Shown piece after piece: positions 27,163 to 36,057 of a stretch of DNA of 64,000 nucleotides. Made by a program: the position numbers and the translations under genes. The notes under the pieces were generated by a model, which searched no databases, had not been told where the DNA came from, and worked only from the letters and a program-made list of their open reading frames with translations. The first letter of the stretch is position 1. The number at the start of each line of letters is the position of its first letter. The stretch is from Metabacillus halosaccharovorans (lineage in GTDB: Bacteria; Bacillota; Bacilli; Bacillales; Bacillaceae). The stretch spans positions 1,798,001 through 1,862,000 of the forward strand of contig NZ_KV917372.1 of assembly GCF_002019635.1 (NCBI RefSeq). Reading direction: 5' to 3'.

Positions 27163-28092
27163 TTACCAATCCTCACTTCTTCCACTAGACCATGTCTTAT
27201 TGTGGATCGGTACAAGAATAGCAAGAACCTCTTTTAGAAACTCTAAATCAATCGGATGATTTGCCCATTCGATATTCTTTTTAACATTCTCAACACTCGC
27301 TGTACTCACTAAAGTTGTTGGAACTTTTTCATTCGCTACCGAGTATTGAATAGCAAGCTTTGAAATGTCTTCGCCATGTTGTTTACAAAATTGAGCTGCT
27401 TTGCTGCATACATCTTTTATTTCTTGTGATGCCGGATGCCATTCCGGTACCGATCGATTGCTAAGTAGTCCCATCGATAGTGGGGATGCGTTCATTAAAC
27501 CGACCTGATTTTTTTCTAAAAGAGGGACTATATCTAATAGAGAATTGTCATTCAATGAGTAATGACAATAGGAAAGAATAACATCTAGATCGGTTTCGTT
27601 AAGTACTTTTTCAAATATGGATAGCGGTAAACCCGAAACACCAAAAAATCGAATTTTCCCCTCTTTTTTTAGTTGTTTAAGAGCAGGGATTGACTCCTCT
27701 ACGATCTGTTCATAAGAAGCAAATTCGATGTCATGCAAAAGCAAAATATCTACATAATCTGTCTGTAACCTATTTAGACTTTCTTCTACACTTGTCACTA
27801 CTTTATTCTTTGAAAAATCAAATTCATGCTCTCCATATCTTCCTGTTTTTGTGGAAAGAATGAACTTCTCTCTCGGAATATCCTTCAGTGCTTTTCCAAG
27901 TACAGTTTCTGCCTTCGTTAACCCATAATAAGGTGAAACATCAATTAAATTCATTCCATATTCGACCGCTGTATGAACTGTTTTTATTCCCTCTTCCTCA
28001 TCAATATTTCTAAACACAGAACCTAATGATGAAGCTCCATAACTAAGAACAGGAACGTCCAGCCCTGTCTTTCCAAGTTTTCTATATTTCAT
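27163..28092 (-). CDS. aldo/keto reductase, L-fucose/L-galactose dehydrogenase-like
   Basis: A 309-residue aldo/keto reductase with the tetrad Asp and Tyr in IDVSPYYG, Lys in FILSTKTG and His in DILLLHDIEF. The overall pattern (KLGKTGLDVPVLSYGASSLG, then the HDIEF block) recalls L-galactose and L-fucose dehydrogenases that make the sugar lactone. The frame extends to 28134, but GGAGGGG precedes the ATG at 28092 and settles the start. It is the first gene of a likely four-gene unit with the zinc dehydrogenase, lactonase and GH95 fucosidase, so the operon reads as fucose release and oxidation. Confidence 0.85.
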   Translation of the reverse strand: MKYRKLGKTGLDVPVLSYGASSLGSVFRNIDEEEGIKTVHTAVEYGMNLIDVSPYYGLTKAETVLGKALKDIPREKFILSTKTGRYGEHEFDFSKNKVVTSVEESLNRLQTDYVDILLLHDIEFASYEQIVEESIPALKQLKKEGKIRFFGVSGLPLSIFEKVLNETDLDVILSYCHYSLNDNSLLDIVPLLEKNQVGLMNASPLSMGLLSNRSVPEWHPASQEIKDVCSKAAQFCKQHGEDISKLAIQYSVANEKVPTTLVSTASVENVKKNIEWANHPIDLEFLKEVLAILVPIHNKTWSSGRSEDW

Positions 28093-28202
28093 ATGCCCCT
28101 CCCAAAAAAGTTGATTTTCACATTGCTTTGACACAAGGGACCCTCACCTATGTATCACATATCATTGAATACCTTCTATGTTGTATATCTCATAAATAAT
28201 CA

Positions 28203-28238
28203 TAAAAAAATTAGAACCGATGAAGAGACCTTCATCGG
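28203..28238 (-). terminator. intrinsic terminator of the second ABC importer operon
   Basis: A 9-bp stem CCGATGAAG (28217-28225) with CTTCATCGG (28230-28238) and a 4-base loop, followed on the minus strand by TTCTAA and a 7-T run. It lies 40 bases after the solute-binding gene stop. Confidence 0.9.
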
Positions 28239-28277
28239 CTTTTTATTCAGTTGTTCAGTTAAATAAATTGGAATTTT

Positions 28278-29903
28278 CTATAAACTGGAAGTGTCATAAG
28301 CTTCTTGCATAATCTCTAGATAACGTTTTAGATTTAATTGTTCAAATCCTTTCACGTATGAATCCCACTCTTTATCTAAATCTTTTGTACCTGTAATAAA
28401 TTGAAGTGAATTCTGCTCAATATAATCAACAATATTGGTCTGAATCATCGCAGCTTCATCTGCTACAGCCGGGTCAATCCAAATGGCCCAGTGTGGGAAA
28501 ACCTCAGAAGGCTCTTTTCCTTCATATAAATGTGTTGCTTCCTGCAATCTGCGCTCATACCCTTCTGCTGTATAAATATCAGTCGCTTGGACTAATCCAT
28601 CTCTAAATTCTCCGGAATGATAATATTGTGATTGTGCCCCCCAATTATCGTTACGTGGTTTTTCATCTTCTTTTAAAGGTATTAGTGCTAAATTAGGTTC
28701 TACCCCTTCTTCAATTGCGATTTCTCCTTCTTTAGGTTCCCTCCAGCTTACATCTTTTTCACCATGATGACTGAGAATTCGTCCTTCGTCTGTAAACATA
28801 TAGTCTACTAACTTAATAGCAGCAATCTGAGCTTCTTCACTTGCTTTATTTGTTAAAACAAATGCTCCTCCAGGAGTACTCGGGAAGTTATATGTTGCAT
28901 ATTCAGTATTTGGTCCTTTAAGTGGAGCCAATGCATCGTAATCTATATCATATTCGAAATTTGTTACAAACATTCCAGGGTGCATCGCTGTTGATGCTCC
29001 AACAATTTGAATATCTGCATTATTACCTAATTTCTGGTGTGCTTCAATATTCTGTGAAAAGGCACCTTTATCAATTAACCCTTCTTCATATAAGGACTTT
29101 ATATAGGCTAAGCCTTCCTTCCATTCATCTTTATTTGCTGCTAAATCAACTTTTCCATTTTCCAAAAGCAACCTTGATCTAGAATCATCATAAATAAAGC
29201 CATTCATTAAATATGGAATAATAGACGATTCTATAAGTGCTGGAGAACCACTCATTGGAACTTCATCCTGTTTTCCATTTCCGTTAGGATCTTGAGTTTT
29301 AAATGCTGTTAAGACATCTTTTAATTCTTCAGTTGTTGTTGGCATATCTAGTTTTAACTTTTCAAGCCAGTCCGTATTGATCCAAAATTTGTTTCCATAC
29401 GAACAATGAAAACACTCATTTAAATGTGGCAATCCATATATATTTCCGTCAGGTGCCGTGACCATTGATGCATAATAAGGATGGTTATCTAACACTTCTT
29501 TAATGTTTGGAGCATACTCATCAATTAAATCATTTAATGGAAGGGCTACACCTTGTTTTCCATAACGTAATAAGTCTGTTTGAGAAAACTGATCCACCCA
29601 TGGAACTAAGAAAAAGACTTCAGGGTAATCTCCACTCGCTAGTGCTATATTTCTTACTTCACTTGCAGAAGTTGCATCATAAGTGGTTACTTGCCACTCT
29701 AAATCAATATTAAATTTCTCTTCAACAAATGTAGTGAAGGAGTTTGTTTCTAAATCTGTTTCAGCATTTTGTGGTCCAAAAACCTTAATCTTAAGAGGAC
29801 CATCTTGTTGAGACACTTCTGTTTTTTCTTTTGAACTACAACCAACTAAAGCAAGACTTACAATAAGTAAAAATGATAAAAAGTATAGCATCGTCTTTTT
29901 CAT
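28278..29903 (-). CDS. LplA/YtcQ-type sugar-binding lipoprotein
   Basis: A 541-residue ABC receptor of the long LplA/YtcQ group. From the ATG at 29903 the protein has a classic lipoprotein signal (MKKTMLYFLSF, lipobox LVGC with Cys22). The longest frame adds 30 residues that would hide the signal, and GGAAGG precedes the ATG at 29903, so the shorter start is right. It follows two permease genes of the LplB/LplC type, making the receptor the last gene of the operon. An unidentified plant oligosaccharide is the likely ligand; the fucose genes begin just downstream. Confidence 0.92.
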   Translation of the reverse strand: MKKTMLYFLSFLLIVSLALVGCSSKEKTEVSQQDGPLKIKVFGPQNAETDLETNSFTTFVEEKFNIDLEWQVTTYDATSASEVRNIALASGDYPEVFFLVPWVDQFSQTDLLRYGKQGVALPLNDLIDEYAPNIKEVLDNHPYYASMVTAPDGNIYGLPHLNECFHCSYGNKFWINTDWLEKLKLDMPTTTEELKDVLTAFKTQDPNGNGKQDEVPMSGSPALIESSIIPYLMNGFIYDDSRSRLLLENGKVDLAANKDEWKEGLAYIKSLYEEGLIDKGAFSQNIEAHQKLGNNADIQIVGASTAMHPGMFVTNFEYDIDYDALAPLKGPNTEYATYNFPSTPGGAFVLTNKASEEAQIAAIKLVDYMFTDEGRILSHHGEKDVSWREPKEGEIAIEEGVEPNLALIPLKEDEKPRNDNWGAQSQYYHSGEFRDGLVQATDIYTAEGYERRLQEATHLYEGKEPSEVFPHWAIWIDPAVADEAAMIQTNIVDYIEQNSLQFITGTKDLDKEWDSYVKGFEQLNLKRYLEIMQEAYDTSSL

Positions 29904-30003
29904 TGTGACCTTCCCCTTTTCATTAAATTGATTGACAATATCAAAAACTGAATACATATGTTTACTCCACACCACCCCCTTCAACATGAACAATTAACAT
30001 GCA

Positions 30004-30900
30004 TTATCCTTTAACTGAACCAATCATCATACCTTTAACAAAATGACGCTGAACAAATGGATAAATGAGCATAACAGGTAAACTCGCAGCAACAATTAAG
30101 GAGTATTTCATTAAATCAGCCAGCTGCTGTCTTTCCATCATTTCAGATGCTTCTATTCCACCTGTGCCAGTATTCAAGATAATAATATTTCTAAGTACCA
30201 ACTGAAGAGGATGCAGATCCGGATTCTTTAAATAAATCAAGGCATCAAAGTATGCGTTCCACTGACCAACTGCATACATTAAAACTAGAACGGCTATAAT
30301 GGGCTTGGCCAATGGTAGGACAACAGACCAAAGGAAACGTAAATCACTACATCCATCCATTTCACTTGCTTCTACTAATTCATCCGGTATGGAAGTTTGA
30401 AAGAATGTACGTGCAATAATAACCTGCCAAACAGCTATAGCGTTAGGAATCAAAAGCGCCCATCTTGTATCAACCATCCCTAACGATTGCACGACAAGAT
30501 AAGTTGGAATCAACCCGCCATAAAATAGCATTGTGAATACAATGAAAAACATGAGAAAATTTCGACCAAAGAATGTCCTTCTCGAAAGAGGATAGGCAAT
30601 CAACACCGTCAATGTCACACTAATTAAAGTACCAAACACAGTATAAAACAGTGAGTTCATATAGCCAGTTAAGATTTGGGCATTACTAAATAAAACTTCA
30701 TACCCTTTAAACGACAGGTCAACCGGCCATAACCACACTTTTCCAGATGAAACGGCTTGAGGACTGCTTATTGATGCACTAACAATATAAATAAGTGGAT
30801 AAAGAACCACCACTAATAAAATGGATAGAAAAAGGTAAACTCCTGTTAGAAAAATTCGATCAGAAATAGATTCTTTTATTTTATTTTTACGACCAAACAT
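30004..30900 (-). CDS. ABC permease, LplC/YtcP type
   Basis: A 298-residue permease with six transmembrane segments and the EAA loop VEASEMDGCSDLRFLWSVVL, ending in the group-typical HFVKGMMIGSVKG. The frame begins at a GTG (30924) overlapping the neighbouring stop, but AAGGGGGG precedes the ATG at 30900, which is preferred. It forms one importer with the LplB-type permease and the lipoprotein on either side. No ATPase gene is adjacent. Confidence 0.92.
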   Translation of the reverse strand: MFGRKNKIKESISDRIFLTGVYLFLSILLVVVLYPLIYIVSASISSPQAVSSGKVWLWPVDLSFKGYEVLFSNAQILTGYMNSLFYTVFGTLISVTLTVLIAYPLSRRTFFGRNFLMFFIVFTMLFYGGLIPTYLVVQSLGMVDTRWALLIPNAIAVWQVIIARTFFQTSIPDELVEASEMDGCSDLRFLWSVVLPLAKPIIAVLVLMYAVGQWNAYFDALIYLKNPDLHPLQLVLRNIIILNTGTGGIEASEMMERQQLADLMKYSLIVAASLPVMLIYPFVQRHFVKGMMIGSVKG

Positions 30901-30917
30901 TATCTTGTCCCCCCTTA

Positions 30918-31898
30918 TTACCACAAACCATTTTTAGAAATTTTCTTCGAAGTTGCATTAACAACAACAAGTAAGATTAAATTAATCACTGAATTGAACA
31001 GACCCACAGCTGTTGCAAAGCTAAAGTTGGCATTTAACAAACCAATTTTATAAACATATGTTGAAATAACTTCAGATGTAGATAAATTAAGAGGGTTTTG
31101 TAATAAAAAGACTTTTTCAAACCCTAGTGCCATAATGTTCCCCACACTAAGAATGAGAATAATAGTTGCAACAGGCATAATGCTCGGTATATCAATATAG
31201 ATGATTTTTTGAAGTCTAGTCGCCCCATCAACCCTCGCAGCTTCATATTGGGATGGATCAACACCTGAGAGCGCTGCCAAATAAATAATGGCTGAATAAC
31301 CTGCATGCTGCCATACATCCGACCAAACATAGATGTCTCTAAACATGCCAGGCATACCAAGAAAGTCAATTGATTCAAGATTTAATACTGTAAATAATTG
31401 ATTTATTATTCCAAGCCTAGGAGAAAACATTAATGTTAACATGGAAACAATGATAACAGTTGAAATGAAATATGGTGCATATGTGACCATTTGAACCGTC
31501 TTTTTAAATACTCCATTTTTTATTTCATTTAAACATAGGGCCAATATAATCGGGATCGGAAACCCTACTGCTAACGCATATAAACTAAGATAAAACGTAT
31601 TTTTTATTAACACCCAAAATTGTGGATTGTTAAAAAACATCTCAAAGTGCTTAAATCCAACCCATTCACTTCCCCATATTCCTTTCACTACACTATAATC
31701 TTTAAAAGCAATGACTGAATTTAGCATTGGGATATACTTAAAAATAAGAAAATATAAAACTGGTGGAATAACAAGTAGATAAAGTTGCCAATGCCTCTTT
31801 ATTGACTTTTTGGCATTAGCCAAAATTGTTGACTTAACCTGTACTACATTCGAGTTAGGTAAAGTCTTATTTGCTATCTCGACTTTCAATTCAACCAC
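30918..31898 (-). CDS. ABC permease, LplB/YteP type
   Basis: An approximately 326-residue permease with six transmembrane segments, the early LplB-type block FKYIPMLNSVIAFKDYS and the EAA loop YEAARVDGATRLQKIIYIDI. It is the first gene of the importer operon. The start is uncertain: the GTG at 31898 overlaps GGAG, while a TTG three codons later (31889) has a spacing of 8. A cre-like site lies just upstream at 31911-31926. Confidence 0.9.
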   Translation of the reverse strand: MVELKVEIANKTLPNSNVVQVKSTILANAKKSIKRHWQLYLLVIPPVLYFLIFKYIPMLNSVIAFKDYSVVKGIWGSEWVGFKHFEMFFNNPQFWVLIKNTFYLSLYALAVGFPIPIILALCLNEIKNGVFKKTVQMVTYAPYFISTVIIVSMLTLMFSPRLGIINQLFTVLNLESIDFLGMPGMFRDIYVWSDVWQHAGYSAIIYLAALSGVDPSQYEAARVDGATRLQKIIYIDIPSIMPVATIILILSVGNIMALGFEKVFLLQNPLNLSTSEVISTYVYKIGLLNANFSFATAVGLFNSVINLILLVVVNATSKKISKNGLW

Positions 31899-31910
31899 TC
31901 CAATCCTATT

Positions 31911-31926
31911 TTGTAAACGCTACCAA
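31911..31926 (-). promoter_or_regulatory. cre-like site before the importer operon
   Basis: The plus strand reads TTGTAAACGCTACCAA: 13 of 14 core positions fit the CcpA operator consensus TGWAANCGNTNWCA. It lies 13 bases upstream of the first permease gene, where binding would block elongation (a roadblock-type cre). Confidence 0.6.
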
Positions 31927-32366
31927 TAGTTGAGAACTATTAAGTTGATACGAATGTAACATGAGCGAGATCTACTTCATAGGTACAATTGAATAGCACT
32001 AGGACAATCAAGGATAAATTGATATTAATGCACACCTAAAAAACATTTTCAAAAAGCTCTCGAAACTATATGGCACTTCACAATAAAAGGCTTTTCTTAC
32101 CTTCTTTTAACGTATTTTCTCGAGATTCAAAATTCTTATTTTCTAAATCAAATTACATCAAACAATCTACTTGAAAAATTGCTTGAATAATACATAAAAC
32201 CGTCAAGGTACAAATGATTTTTATCAGTACATCTTGTGTGTACTACATATTTCACAAGGTTAAATCAAGATTTAAAGCACATTTACCTCACTGTTTATTA
32301 TCTTTCATTTTGTCTAGTGATCTCGAATAGTTTACGTTTAATGCAAGGCAACGCCAACCTTGGAGA

Positions 32367-32398
32367 ACAAAAAAACAAATAGACGTGATCTATTTGTT
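32367..32398 (-). terminator. intrinsic terminator of the membrane AraC gene
   Basis: AACAAATAGA (32374-32383) and TCTATTTGTT (32389-32398) form a perfect 10-bp stem with a 5-base loop, followed by a T run on the minus strand. It lies about 45 bases after the AraC gene stop. Confidence 0.88.
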
Positions 32399-32441
32399 CA
32401 AAGAAGAAATTAAACTTATTTGAATGTAGAGTTGAGCCTTT

Positions 32442-34751
32442 TCATTGTGCTCCAAGAGCTGCTTGTCTATAAGCTTTCGGTGTGACATGTAAGACCCTCT
32501 TGAAAGCTCTTCGAAATGAATGGGCAGAATTATAGCCAACCTCACTTGATATCTCTTCGATTGTCATATCAGTCCCAAGGAGTAACTCAGAGGCCTTATT
32601 AATGCGTATTTTTTCAATATAATCTGATACATATTCACCAAGTTTTTCTTTAAAAAGCTGGGAAACAAATTTCTCAGGAAAACCTACCTTTTCCGATATT
32701 CGATATAATGATAAGTCTGGATCATGATAATGGTCTTCTAAAAACTCAATAATTAACTTAATAGCCTGATCATTTGATTCATTTTTTCTTTTATTCACCA
32801 AGCTACAATATTCATCAGCTATCAATTCAAATTCATTCCAAACATGATTTAGTCCAAGGTTTAGATGAACTTGTAAAACTCTGTTCACCAATTTGATCGT
32901 ATCCCCGGATCCTTGAGAAGTAGCCGAGTAACAACCCTTTATCAGCGTGGATTTTATTTCTTCCACTAATTGCTCCACAATCTTTGGTGATAGCTCTCTA
33001 TTACTAAAATTCTCTTGAAATATTTGTGCCATGATTTGTTTGATATCGTATGCTTCCCCTGTTTTCATCGCATTTATCAGTCGAAGTTCAAGATCCATCG
33101 GGTAATAATACATACTTGTTTCTCTTGCTATATCTTGATACCAAAGTATCTCACTCTTACTTATTTCGGAGAAGGTGGAATCTAATGCCTGCTTTGCCTC
33201 ATAATAAGAACGATTTATTTCCTTAAAATTTTGAAATGTTTTCCCTACATAGGCTGATATTGAGATACGATAAGAATTAGCTACCGATGAACTGAGTTCA
33301 TTTAAGAGATTTAATAATTCATCAGAGACATTCACTTTATTTGCACTATTACAAGTTATGATTATAACAATCTTATCTATATTTAAATCCGTCATAACAA
33401 TGGATGGCTCAAGCTCCTTAATAGTTCGTTTAATAAGGAAACGGGATGCACTTAACTCATTATGAATTTCTTTATTCTCCATATCACCATAACCATTTAT
33501 TCTTAAAATACATACATATCCATACTCTCCTCTAAAGAGTACATTTAACTGTTCCGCCCTTTCAATCATTCCTTCCTGATCGTAAAATTCTCCGCTTAAT
33601 AAACTCTTTATAAAGGAATCCTTCAATATATCTTTATGGTTCGTTATTTCTCTTTTTAATAATTTATTATTAGAGATTAAATTCGAGATATTGCCGTGTA
33701 AAAAGTCAAACTCATTATTATGTTTGGTAGCATCCGGACCAATTTGCTCTCTAACCACATCTATTAAGTTATGAATTGGTGAACTATCACGATAAGCAAG
33801 AAATAAACAGAGCAACATCCCAATAATAAGCGTGCTTAATGTAACAACCATGGTTATATGTTTGATAGCCTCCGCTTTTTCCATTAATCCTTCTTTAGGT
33901 ATCCCTGCAACATAATTCCATCCATTAAGATCAGACTGTATAGATAATAACATTGTTTCATTTTCTATTACTTTGTTAATTGAGTCTGTATCTTTTGTAT
34001 ACTTTTTAACAATTTCTTTAGCCTGTTTTTCCTTAATTCCCATTATTGTAATTGGATTTCCTTCTTTATCAGTGATAAAGGCCCATCCACCATACTGCTT
34101 AGATATTCCTTCTAATAGTATATTTATTTTCCTCTGGTCAATTGTCAAAACTGCTGTACCTAATGGTTGATTTAAACTATTAAAAGGAAGAGATTGAAGA
34201 TATGTAATGACAGAAAGCTCCTTATTGTTACTCGTATATGAGCGAAGTGGCAGAATTTCTCCTTGATAATTCCCATGCAAAATTGTCTTTTTCCATTGGT
34301 CGAAGGAGAGATCATTATAATGATAAGTTTCATAGAAGTGGTCAACTCTAAAAAAAACGGCACCTTCTTTTAATACAGCATCATAATTTTTTAAATAGAT
34401 ATAAAAATCCTCTAAAAAATCGTTCGAATGAGTATATTTTGAAACAAAACGTGAGGTTTCTCTTAAGCTGTAAATATCAATTGCATTAGGCTCTGTTCTT
34501 GCCGTTAAATGTTGATTGAAATCCTCTAGAGCAATCTGTCTTGTAAACCTTTCAATCTCCATGATCCTGCTCTCTAAAATATCCTTACTTTTGTTTAAAA
34601 TTAATTTGCTCGTATCAATAGAACTGGTCTTTGCCACATCAATTGATACTTGGTACGATATGAATCCGGTAATAAGTGGAAATAAAAGAATAATAACATA
34701 AGAAAGTAAGAATCTTCTAAAAATTTTAGGCATTTTCGTTTTCAAGTACAA
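32442..34751 (-). CDS. membrane-anchored AraC family regulator (YtdP/YesS-like)
   Basis: A 769-residue one-component sensor. A transmembrane segment (about 10-30), an extracellular Cache-like sensor (about 32-295), a second transmembrane segment (near TLIIGMLLCLFLAYRD), a long cytoplasmic linker and a C-terminal AraC DNA-binding domain (about 665-765: DLSLYRISEKVGFPEKFVS, then IEEISSEVGYNSAHSFRRAF). Such proteins sense extracellular oligosaccharides, directly or through a receptor, and activate the adjacent LplABC-type importer. The start is one of two TTG codons (34751, or 34745, which has the better spacing from GGAGG). A cre-like site sits 17 bases upstream. Confidence 0.9.
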   Translation of the reverse strand: MYLKTKMPKIFRRFLLSYVIILLFPLITGFISYQVSIDVAKTSSIDTSKLILNKSKDILESRIMEIERFTRQIALEDFNQHLTARTEPNAIDIYSLRETSRFVSKYTHSNDFLEDFYIYLKNYDAVLKEGAVFFRVDHFYETYHYNDLSFDQWKKTILHGNYQGEILPLRSYTSNNKELSVITYLQSLPFNSLNQPLGTAVLTIDQRKINILLEGISKQYGGWAFITDKEGNPITIMGIKEKQAKEIVKKYTKDTDSINKVIENETMLLSIQSDLNGWNYVAGIPKEGLMEKAEAIKHITMVVTLSTLIIGMLLCLFLAYRDSSPIHNLIDVVREQIGPDATKHNNEFDFLHGNISNLISNNKLLKREITNHKDILKDSFIKSLLSGEFYDQEGMIERAEQLNVLFRGEYGYVCILRINGYGDMENKEIHNELSASRFLIKRTIKELEPSIVMTDLNIDKIVIIITCNSANKVNVSDELLNLLNELSSSVANSYRISISAYVGKTFQNFKEINRSYYEAKQALDSTFSEISKSEILWYQDIARETSMYYYPMDLELRLINAMKTGEAYDIKQIMAQIFQENFSNRELSPKIVEQLVEEIKSTLIKGCYSATSQGSGDTIKLVNRVLQVHLNLGLNHVWNEFELIADEYCSLVNKRKNESNDQAIKLIIEFLEDHYHDPDLSLYRISEKVGFPEKFVSQLFKEKLGEYVSDYIEKIRINKASELLLGTDMTIEEISSEVGYNSAHSFRRAFKRVLHVTPKAYRQAALGAQ

Positions 34752-34767
34752 AGCCTCCCTCCCTTTA

Positions 34768-34781
34768 AGATAACGCTTTCA
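34768..34781 (-). promoter_or_regulatory. cre site upstream of the membrane AraC gene
   Basis: The minus strand reads TGAAAGCGTTATCT, matching the CcpA operator consensus at all but the last base. It lies between the promoter region and the start codon, suggesting catabolite repression of the regulator and, through it, the importer. Confidence 0.6.
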
Positions 34782-34941
34782 TTTATGCGTAGACAAGAGT
34801 CATTAACCTCCCACTCCACGGTGAAAAGCTAGAACACTCTCATCTTATCACGTTTTTCTATTTATAAAAATAATATTTAAAGACTATTTCTTTCCATTAT
34901 CAAGACGGATAAATAGAAAAATTGTTTTGACCCTCTTACCC

Positions 34942-35880
34942 TTAATCATTATTCCTCGTTGTCAGATTACAGGGAGCAGCATTATCTATAATTAAATGAT
35001 CAATTCCGATAATATCCTTATTCTCCCGAAAAGCTCCAGCTGAAACACCGATTGTTTTTCTAAATACTTTGTTGAAGTAATTGGCATTTGAAAAACCCAC
35101 CTTACATGCAATATCAGAAACACTAGAGTTTGTTGATCTTAATAACTCCACTGCTTTTTGTATTCGAATCTTCATTAGATACTGCATAGGTGGCATTTTG
35201 AGTTTACGTTTAAATTGTTTAATAAAGTAAAATCTTGAATATCCTGCGGCATCTGCTATGTCATCAAGAGTAATTGGCTCATGATAATTAGATTGGATAA
35301 ATGAAAGTGCCTTGGTAATTTGAATGGAAAAATTCTCAACTTCTTCAATATTTCTTGCAAAACGGTACATTTCCATAATAAATTGATAGGCTTTTGAAGA
35401 GGCATAATAAGCATCTGTTATTTTTTGTTCTTTCGTATTTTGATAGATTTCGAATAAAAGTTCAATTAATTTGGAATCAGGAGGAACTTTTAAGATGGAA
35501 CCATTTTCCACTTCGATATATTTCCAGCATTTAGAAGCTTCATTTCCCTCTAGTGTTAAAAAAATAAATTCCCATTTGTCACTTTCTTGAGGAAAATAGT
35601 AACGATGATTACTGGGCACCTCAACAATAAACGCTTCTCCTGGCTTTACCGAATAACGACCTCCATTTATTTCAATCATGCCGAATCCAGAAAGTGTGTA
35701 TTGAAACACATATGTGTCAATATCTTTTCGATTTAACCCATGCCAATTATAGGTATCACCTAGCTTTATTTCTTCCTTACCAACTACTCTTAGATTTGCT
35801 ACATCATTTGGAAGTGTGTCGTAAAAACGAAATCCGTAAACTCCATAATTGGTTTTATTTTCTTCAAATGAAATAGACAA
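34942..35880 (-). CDS. AraC family regulator with cupin sensor, adjacent to GH4 gene
   Basis: A 312-residue AraC/XylS protein with an N-terminal cupin (about 20-115, with the YSVKPGEAFIVEVPSNHRYY block) and a C-terminal double helix-turn-helix (ITLDDIADAAGYSRFYFI, then VSDIACKVGFSNANYFNKVF). The open frame runs up to 35985 with an implausible hydrophobic leader; GGAGGG at 35893-35888 lies 7 bases before the TTG at 35880, so I start there. It is divergent from the GH4 alpha-galactosidase gene and probably activates it in response to a galactoside such as melibiose or a galactomannan fragment. Confidence 0.87.
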   Translation of the reverse strand: MSISFEENKTNYGVYGFRFYDTLPNDVANLRVVGKEEIKLGDTYNWHGLNRKDIDTYVFQYTLSGFGMIEINGGRYSVKPGEAFIVEVPSNHRYYFPQESDKWEFIFLTLEGNEASKCWKYIEVENGSILKVPPDSKLIELLFEIYQNTKEQKITDAYYASSKAYQFIMEMYRFARNIEEVENFSIQITKALSFIQSNYHEPITLDDIADAAGYSRFYFIKQFKRKLKMPPMQYLMKIRIQKAVELLRSTNSSVSDIACKVGFSNANYFNKVFRKTIGVSAGAFRENKDIIGIDHLIIDNAAPCNLTTRNND

Positions 35881-36057
35881 TATTTTACCCTCCAATCGCA
35901 CTAACTTACCATTGAGGTAAGTATGTAACCGTTTTATCATTATTATAGCTACAAATAATAAATAGTTGAAGTAAAGACCATTCATTAATTTAAGACAATT
36001 TTTATCCTGGTCTTACTAGTGAACTTTTCTTTCTTCATCTTTCGGGAGGATTACTAG

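Larger units (their letters stand above)
31899..32441. other. 543-base non-coding region between importer operon and its regulator
   Basis: No gene is recognisable on either strand. It contains the cre-like site at 31911-31926 and, at its right end, the terminator of the AraC gene. The promoter of the importer operon must lie here, but I could not pick a convincing -35/-10 pair. Confidence 0.6.
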
